Source: Streptomyces olivaceoviridis (GTDB lineage Bacteria > Actinomycetota > Actinomycetes > Streptomycetales > Streptomycetaceae). Taken from it: a DNA stretch of 64,000 nucleotides. The stretch is from contig NZ_BMUI01000018.1 in NCBI RefSeq assembly GCF_014650115.1, positions 62,001 to 126,000 on the forward strand. The letters run 5' to 3'. Positions 59,430-64,000 of this stretch are shown here, one piece after another (position 1 is the first letter of the stretch; each line of letters opens with the position of its first letter). The notes beneath the pieces are model-generated. The model made no database searches and had not been told where the DNA came from. It saw only the letters and a list, made by a program, of their open reading frames with translations. Both the position numbers and the translations under genes were made by a program.

Positions 59430-59462
59430 AAGGGCCCGGCGGCACACGGCCGCCGGGCCCTT
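59430..59462 (-). terminator. Strong hairpin terminator of the DUF3107 gene
   Basis: Perfect 14-bp arms AAGGGCCCGGCGGC / GCCGCCGGGCCCTT with a 5-base loop, 15 bp beyond the DUF3107 stop in its direction of transcription. Confidence 0.85.
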
Positions 59463-59476
59463 CTCACGACTGCGGC

Positions 59477-59704
59477 CTACAGCGTGCCGAAACCGACCTT
59501 GCGCACGGTCGGCTCGCCGATGTCCACGTACGCCAGACGGTCCGTCGGCACGAGGACCTTGCGGCCCTTCTCGTCCTGGAGGCTGAGCAGCCCCGTCTTG
59601 CCGGCCAGCGCCTCGGCCACCACGCGCTCGACCTCCTCGACGCTCTGACCGCTCTCCAGAACGATCTCGCGGGGCGCGTGCTGCACGCCGATCTTGACCT
59701 CCAC
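59477..59704 (-). CDS. DUF3107 protein, 75 residues
   Basis: GTG 59704 with GGAGGG 9 bases upstream. The peptide VEVKIGVQHAPREIVLESGQ, then LSLQDEKGRKVLVPTDRLAY and VDIGEPTVRKVGFG is the conserved DUF3107 domain of Actinobacteria, usually next to a TetR regulator as here. It is probably a small beta-rich, ATP-synthase-epsilon-like protein. Role unknown. Confidence 0.92.
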   Translation of the reverse strand: MEVKIGVQHAPREIVLESGQSVEEVERVVAEALAGKTGLLSLQDEKGRKVLVPTDRLAYVDIGEPTVRKVGFGTL

Positions 59705-59838
59705 GGCTATGTCCCTCCGACGGTCAGTGATGTGCGCGATCTTCCGCGCCCTACGCTGCACACATTAGCCCGGTGAGGGGGCGTACACGCTCCGGGCCCG
59801 AACGCCAGGAGCGAACACCGCGCGGGAACAAACGGCCG

Positions 59839-60480
59839 TCAGTGGTGCTCGCTGCCGTGCAGCGGGAAACCGGCGATGCCGCGCCAGGCCAGCGAGGTCA
59901 GCAGCTGCACCGCCTGGTCGCGCGGCACGCTGCGGTCGCTGTGCAGCCAGGAGCGGGCGACCACCTGGGCGAGCCCGCCGAGCCCGGAGGCGAGCAGCAT
60001 CGACTCCGCGCGCGAGAGGCCGGTGTCCTCGGCGATGACGTCGCAGATCGCCTCGGCGCACTCGGTGGTGACCTTGTCCACGCGCTCGCGCACCGCGGGC
60101 TCGTTCGTCAGGTCCGACTCGAAGACCAGGCGGAAGGCACCGCCGTCGTCCTCCACGTAGGCGAAGTAGGCGTCCATCGTCGCCCGGACGCGCTGCTTGT
60201 TGTCGGTCGTCGACGCCAGCGCGCCGCGCACCGCCTGGATCAGCGACTCGCAGTGCTGGTCCAGCAGGGCGAGGTAGAGGTCGAGCTTGCCGGGGAAGTG
60301 CTGGTAGAGCACCGGCTTGCTCACGCCGGCCCGCTCGGCGATGTCGTCCATCGCCGCCGCGTGGTAGCCCTGCGCGACGAACACCTCCTGAGCGGCGCCC
60401 AGCAACTGGTTCCGCCGGGCTCGGCGCGGCAGCCGGGTGCCCCGTGGGCGCGCCGCCTCAGTTTGCTCGATGGCTGTCAC
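59839..60480 (-). CDS. TetR/AcrR family transcriptional regulator
   Basis: 213 residues from GTG 60480 (GGAGGCGGC upstream). The N-terminal HTH reads RNQLLGAAQEVFVAQGYHAA, MDDIAERAGVSKPVLYQHFP, the canonical TetR pattern; the C-terminal ligand domain is helical (FVFESDL-type region with DLTNEPAVRERV). It sits upstream of DUF3107 as in other actinobacteria. Target and ligand unknown; autoregulation is typical for the family. Confidence 0.92.
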   Translation of the reverse strand: MTAIEQTEAARPRGTRLPRRARRNQLLGAAQEVFVAQGYHAAAMDDIAERAGVSKPVLYQHFPGKLDLYLALLDQHCESLIQAVRGALASTTDNKQRVRATMDAYFAYVEDDGGAFRLVFESDLTNEPAVRERVDKVTTECAEAICDVIAEDTGLSRAESMLLASGLGGLAQVVARSWLHSDRSVPRDQAVQLLTSLAWRGIAGFPLHGSEHH

Positions 60481-60720
60481 GCCGCCTCCCAAAGTCGTCC
60501 ACATGCGGTGTCGGCCGCGCGGCCATCGTACTTTTCGGTAACCGTGGTGTGCGCGGTGCGAGCGCAGAATTTCACGTACCGGACGGGTGGCGAAAGCCGT
60601 ACGGCCCGCCGACCAGGGCCGGGCGGGGTCCGTGCGGTCCTGCGAGGTCAGGCGTGAGCGCCCCGCGTCGGCACGAAGGATCGCCCTCCGTCGGCGCGGT
60701 GGCGGCCGTCCGCGGCGCGG

Positions 60721-60954
60721 CTAGCGGTAGTCGTCCTCGTCGAGCGAGACCACGCGCGCCTGTTCCAGGAGATCGGCCTCGTTGCCCCGGTACGGGTCCA
60801 CACTCGTCAGGGGGTCGTCGCGGTCCGGCGCGATGTCCGCGTGCTGCTCGGCGGCGTCCACCTCGGGCGCCTCGACGTCCCTCTCCGCTGCCGCGTCGGC
60901 CTCCAGGTCCTCGATGTCCTCGATCGCGTCGGGCTCGGTGGGGTCATAGGCCAT
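60721..60954 (-). CDS. Small acidic hypothetical protein, 77 residues
   Basis: ATG 60954 preceded by GGAAGGGA. Extremely acidic (Asp/Glu-rich segments such as DAIEDIEDLEADAAAERDVE), ending SLDEDDYR. Likely disordered. I recognise no family; a DNA-mimic or chaperone-like role would be speculation. The 215-bp gap to the TetR gene contains no clear element besides AT-richer CTTTTCGGTAACC. Confidence 0.65.
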   Translation of the reverse strand: MAYDPTEPDAIEDIEDLEADAAAERDVEAPEVDAAEQHADIAPDRDDPLTSVDPYRGNEADLLEQARVVSLDEDDYR

Positions 60955-61151
60955 GGTGGGCTCCCTTCCTACGAACGTCCCTGGAAGCGGCAGGGGCCAC
61001 ACGCGGGTGCCCTCTGTACGAGCCTAGGAGACGGCAGATCCGGACGCCATGCCGTCAGGCCCGTTCGGTGCCCGGTTCTCCGGATCCGCGCGGTTCAGTC
61101 TGTGACGGCGAACACACCAACCCTGGCGTGATCACCTCGTAACATTGCCGC

Positions 61152-62150
61152 ATGTCTTCGACCGAGTCGCCCTCCGTGCCGGCCGCCAGTGTGCTCCCCA
61201 GGGTGGCGCCCGTCCAGGCCGGCGAGGGCGAGCGGCTGCGGTCCGTGGGCCTGCCCGGCGTCACCCTGACGGTCCGTTCCCGGCCCCCCGCGCGCGAGGA
61301 CCTGCCGCCCGCGCTGTACGTCCACGGGCTCGGCGGCTCCTCGCAGAACTGGTCGGCGCTCATGGCCGAGCTGGACGGCGTCGTCGGCAGCGAGGCGCTC
61401 GACCTCCCGGGCTTCGGTGACTCCCCGCCCCCGGACGACGGCGACTACTCCGTCACCGGGCACGCGCGCGCGGTGATCCGCCACCTCGACGCGGCCGGCC
61501 GCGGCCCGGTCCACCTCTTCGGCAACTCGCTCGGCGGCGCGGTCGCCACGCGCGTCGCCGCCGTACGCCCCGACCTGGTCCGCACGCTCACGCTCGTCTC
61601 ACCCGCCCTGCCCGAGCTGCGGGTGCAGCGCAGCGCGGTGCCGACCGCCCTGCTCGGCGTACCGGGCATCGCCACGCTCTTCACCCGGTTCACCAGGGAG
61701 TGGACGGCCGAGCAGCGCGTACGCGGCGTCATGGCGCTCTGCTACGGCGACCCGGGGCGGGTCTCGCCGGAGGCGTTCCGGTACGCCGTGGAGGAACTGG
61801 AGCGGCGGCAGCGGCTGCCGTACTTCTGGGACGCGATGACCCGCTCCGCGCGCGGGATCGTCAACGCCTACACGCTCGGCGGGCAGCACGGGCTGTGGCG
61901 CCAGGCCGAGCGGGTGCTGGCCCCCACGCTGCTGATCTACGGCGGCCGGGACCAGCTCGTCGGCTTCCGCATGGCCCGCAAGGCCGCCCGCGCCTTCCGT
62001 GACTCCCGGCTGCTGTCCCTGCCGGACGCCGGGCACGTGGCGATGATGGAGTACCCCGACGTGGTGGCGGGCGCGTTCCGGGAACTGCTGGCGCAGACGG
62101 CCGGCTCCGGCGAGGGCGCCCACGTGGCCGCCCCGGGCGCGAGGAGCTGA
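61152..62150 (+). CDS. Alpha/beta-fold hydrolase
   Basis: 332 residues from ATG 61152. TAACAT lies 6-11 bases upstream and there is no ribosome binding site, so it is probably leaderless. Oxyanion motif YVHGLGGSSQNW, nucleophile FGNSLGG, Asp in YGGRDQLVG and His in DAGHVAMMEYP are in order. A lipase/esterase-like enzyme of unknown substrate. The next gene starts 9 bp after its stop, so they are co-transcribed. Confidence 0.87.
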   Translation: MSSTESPSVPAASVLPRVAPVQAGEGERLRSVGLPGVTLTVRSRPPAREDLPPALYVHGLGGSSQNWSALMAELDGVVGSEALDLPGFGDSPPPDDGDYSVTGHARAVIRHLDAAGRGPVHLFGNSLGGAVATRVAAVRPDLVRTLTLVSPALPELRVQRSAVPTALLGVPGIATLFTRFTREWTAEQRVRGVMALCYGDPGRVSPEAFRYAVEELERRQRLPYFWDAMTRSARGIVNAYTLGGQHGLWRQAERVLAPTLLIYGGRDQLVGFRMARKAARAFRDSRLLSLPDAGHVAMMEYPDVVAGAFRELLAQTAGSGEGAHVAAPGARS

Positions 62151-62158
62151 GGTCCGGG

Positions 62159-63547
62159 GTGGGACGCCATAGCCGCCGCGGACCGGCCCCGAAGGGCGAT
62201 GCCGCGGACATAGCCGCACGGCGGGGGGAGCGGCGCGGCGCGCGCGCCGAGGACGGACGCGGTGCGCGCCCGGAGGGTGACCGGGGCGACAGGAGCGGCG
62301 CGGCCCGGCTGCCGGGAGGCGGCCCCGAGGGTGCGCCTCGTCCGTCCGACGGCACTCCGGCGCGCGGTGTGCCGAGGTTCGCGGACGGGACCCCGGCGCA
62401 GGGTGGGCCGAGGTTCGCGGACGGCACCCCGGCCCACGGTGTGCCGGGGTTTCCCGGTGGCGCGTCGGCGCAGGGTGCGCGGGGTGGGCATCCCGAGCAG
62501 CATGAAGCGGGCGGAGGCTGGGGGGAGTTCGCCGGGCGTCGGGCCGGCACCGGCGGGCCCGGTGTCGTGTTGCCCCGGCAGCGGCAGGCCGAGCCGGGTG
62601 CTCCGGGCCCGGGTGGGACGCGGCGCCGCCAAGGGCCCCGGCAGGAGTACCTGGAAGCCTTCGACGGCTCCGGGGACGGCCCACGGGACACCGGGAACGC
62701 CGGGGCCTCCGCGCCGGACGCAGGTGTCCCCGGGCAGCGCGGCGGGACCAAGAGGTGGGCGTTCACCGGCATCGCGGCGGCTGCCGTCACCACCGTGCTC
62801 GCGGTGGTCGTCGCCGGACAGGTGACCAAGGGGCGCGACGGCGCCGGCGCGCGGTCGGGGTCGGCCGCCGACCAGACCGGCCAGGCGCGTCTCCCGGGTG
62901 ACGTCTCGGGCGCGCCGACGCCCTCCGTCGCACCGAGCGCGGTGACGCTCACGTACGACCAGAAGATGGGCAAGAAGTATCCGCTCGCCGCCACGTTGAA
63001 AGGCTCGGGGAAGTTCGACGCCGTGCCCGGGGTCGACAAGGCCCCCGGCGCCGGGCAGAAGTACCGGTACCGCGTCGACGTCGAGCAGGGGCTCGGCCTG
63101 GACGGCGCGCTGTTCGCCGAGGCCGTGCAGCAGACCCTGAACGACAAGCGCAGCTGGGCCCACGGCGGCGCCCGTACCTTCGAACGGGTGTCCTCCGGCA
63201 AGCCTGACTTCGTGATCACGCTGGCCAGCCCCGGCACCACGGCGACGTGGTGCGCCAAGTCCGGCCTGGACACCACGGAGGACAACGTTTCCTGCGACTC
63301 GGCCGCGACCGAACGCGTCATGATCAATGCGTACCGGTGGGCTCAAGGAAGCAAGACGTACGGTGACCGGATCCATGCGTACCGGCAAATGTTGATCAAC
63401 CATGAGGTCGGTCACCGGCTCGGTCACGGACACGTCAGCTGCCAGAAGGACGGCGAGCTCGCGCCCGTCATGCAGCAGCAGACCAAGTTCCTGGACCACG
63501 ACGGGATCCACTGTCGGCCCAACCCCTGGCCCTACCCCGCTAGTTGA
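62159..63547 (+). CDS. DUF3152 membrane-anchored protein with metalloprotease motif
   Basis: 462 residues from GTG 62159 (TGAGG ~6 bases upstream). Residues 1 to ~195 are disordered, with three 12-residue DGTPARGVPRFA-type repeats. A transmembrane helix follows at ~203-222 (AFTGIAAAAVTTVLAVVVAG). The external DUF3152 domain ends with NHEVGHRLGHGH, a HExxHxxGxxH-type zinc site as in metzincins, and several cysteines. It may be a surface zinc protease; no activity is known for the family. Confidence 0.82.
   Translation: MGRHSRRGPAPKGDAADIAARRGERRGARAEDGRGARPEGDRGDRSGAARLPGGGPEGAPRPSDGTPARGVPRFADGTPAQGGPRFADGTPAHGVPGFPGGASAQGARGGHPEQHEAGGGWGEFAGRRAGTGGPGVVLPRQRQAEPGAPGPGGTRRRQGPRQEYLEAFDGSGDGPRDTGNAGASAPDAGVPGQRGGTKRWAFTGIAAAAVTTVLAVVVAGQVTKGRDGAGARSGSAADQTGQARLPGDVSGAPTPSVAPSAVTLTYDQKMGKKYPLAATLKGSGKFDAVPGVDKAPGAGQKYRYRVDVEQGLGLDGALFAEAVQQTLNDKRSWAHGGARTFERVSSGKPDFVITLASPGTTATWCAKSGLDTTEDNVSCDSAATERVMINAYRWAQGSKTYGDRIHAYRQMLINHEVGHRLGHGHVSCQKDGELAPVMQQQTKFLDHDGIHCRPNPWPYPAS
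62348..62455 (+). repeat. 36-bp coding repeat, three units
   Basis: Three 36-base units encode DGTPARGVPRFA, DGTPAQGGPRFA and DGTPAHGVPGFP in the disordered N-terminus of the DUF3152 protein. Confidence 0.85.
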
Positions 63548-63567
63548 CAGGCGCCGCTTGCGTCACA

Positions 63568-63596
63568 TTGACATCAGCCGCATGGTCGTCCATATT
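63568..63596 (+). promoter_or_regulatory. Promoter of the leader-peptide/lipoprotein unit
   Basis: TTGACA (63568-63573), 17 bases, CATATT (63591-63596), the best sigma-70 match in this part. The expected start point falls on ATG 63604, so the leader ORF would be leaderless. Confidence 0.6.
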
Positions 63597-63603
63597 TCTG
63601 CCC

Positions 63604-63699
63604 ATGTGGTCTAGTCATGCCGTCCGGAGCAGCGCCGCCATCGAGCTGGCGCTCATCGGCGTGACCGCGCTCTGCGTGGCCGACATCCACTGTCGCTGA
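63604..63699 (+). CDS. Candidate leader peptide, 31 residues
   Basis: ATG 63604 to TGA 63697-63699 encodes MWSSHAVRSSAAIELALIGV, ending LCVADIHCR. Short ORFs ending in a Cys-containing CR motif and starting at the transcript's first base are known in Streptomyces as putative leader peptides upstream of sulfur-related genes. A terminator with U-tract lies 47 bases further, before the lipoprotein gene. Translation-controlled attenuation is an inference from this layout. Confidence 0.5.
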   Translation: MWSSHAVRSSAAIELALIGVTALCVADIHCR

Positions 63700-63745
63700 C
63701 GCCGCCTCCCCGGCGTTCGCGTCGCGACCCTTTTCTCCCTTCTGT

Positions 63746-63769
63746 CCGTGACCGCGTCACGGATTTTTT
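63746..63769 (+). terminator. Intrinsic terminator with U-tract (attenuator candidate)
   Basis: CCGTGAC-CGC-GTCACGG followed by A and six T. A U-tract is rare in this GC-rich genome, and the element lies between the candidate leader ORF and the lipoprotein gene on the same strand. Confidence 0.75.
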
Positions 63770-63890
63770 CGACGACCCGACGCCGGGGCCGACGTCTGTC
63801 CGCAGGTGTCTCACTCCTCGTCCACATGTCTCATCAGTCGAGAAACCCTCGACCAGCCCCGCCACGTCACCCCGAGAGGTCGTCATTCCG

Positions 63891-64000
63891 ATGCGTCAAC
63901 CGTCCGTCATAGCGCGCCGCGTGGCAGCGGCATCCGTCAGCCTGGTCGTGGCAGCGGGCGCCGCCGCCTGCGGCCCGGAGGACAACGATGCCAAGGGCTC
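63891..64000 (+). CDS. Lipoprotein, 3' truncated by window edge
   Basis: ATG 63891 opens a frame to the window end. MRQPSVIARRVAAASVSLVV, AAGAAACGPEDND is a lipoprotein signal peptide with lipobox GAAAC. Only 36 residues are visible, so the family is unknown. A CGAGAGG sequence about 12 bases upstream may serve as ribosome binding site. The gene would be transcribed through the upstream terminator unless it has its own promoter. Confidence 0.75.
   Translation, partial: MRQPSVIARRVAAASVSLVVAAGAAACGPEDNDAKG

Noticed and set aside
1..64000. tRNA, rRNA, intact insertion sequence, integrase or phage genes
   Set aside because: None could be recognised on either strand; the accessory segments carry no transposase or integrase.

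Overview
The window is a very GC-rich chromosomal segment with gene content and order typical of Streptomyces. Markers include mycothiol biosynthesis (mshB), a WhiJ-type regulator trio, DUF397, DUF3107, DUF3117 and DUF3152 proteins, GTG/TTG starts, leaderless promoters and almost uniformly G/C third codon positions. Most of it looks like conserved core chromosome. No rRNA, tRNA, CRISPR array, intact transposase or secondary-metabolite cluster was seen.

Layout. Bases 1-2.7 kb hold the end of a peptide ABC importer operon (permease and two ATPases), facing an S9 serine peptidase (2.8-4.95 kb) and a small membrane protein. Bases 5.4-13.2 kb form an accessory, partly decayed island. It carries a type I restriction subunit hsdR joined out of frame to the 3' end of an hsdM gene, a DUF397 / internally shortened DUF5753-HTH pair with a divergent anti-sigma-type ATPase, a winged-helix/zinc-ribbon protein, a Uma2 nuclease-like protein and a HEPN ribonuclease-like protein. 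Bases 13.2-25.5 kb hold mshB, a peptidoglycan-binding-type membrane protein, an ABC-2 exporter coupled to a NarL/DesR-type two-component system, a SirB1-like protein, a GNAT acetyltransferase with 30-bp minisatellites, ferredoxin, dapC and a secreted repeat protein.

Bases 25.7-45 kb largely match, from memory, the gene order around Mycobacterium Rv1202-Rv1229: dapE, LOG-family protein, folP2-type protein, DivIVA-like protein, tag, DUF3117, O-methyltransferase, ECF sigma factor sigE, zinc anti-sigma factor, htrA, tatB and mrp. An accessory pair interrupts this block at 38.6-41.8 kb (an 873-residue membrane protein and a 133-residue protein, followed by a short tandem repeat and a terminator). 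A Mg2+-linked group follows (DUF1003, MgtE-N/CBS, CorA), then lipoprotein, SUFU, MFS, PHP, MarC and NYN genes.

Bases 53.9-64 kb hold an alpha/beta hydrolase, a DEAD-box RNA helicase with 14 KPRRTRK-type repeats, a ferritin-like protein expressed from an apparent leaderless promoter, DUF3107, a TetR regulator, a second hydrolase, a DUF3152 metalloprotease-like protein, and finally an attenuator-like arrangement (leaderless 31-residue leader ORF, U-tract terminator, lipoprotein gene).

The most informative unusual features are the hsdR-hsdM junction, the Uma2/HEPN island, the attenuator at the right edge, the likely ATT and CTG start codons, the helicase repeat tail, the minisatellites next to the GNAT gene, and an overlooked 34-codon ORF in the corA/SUFU intergenic region. 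All family assignments come from reading the sequence; no database search was run.
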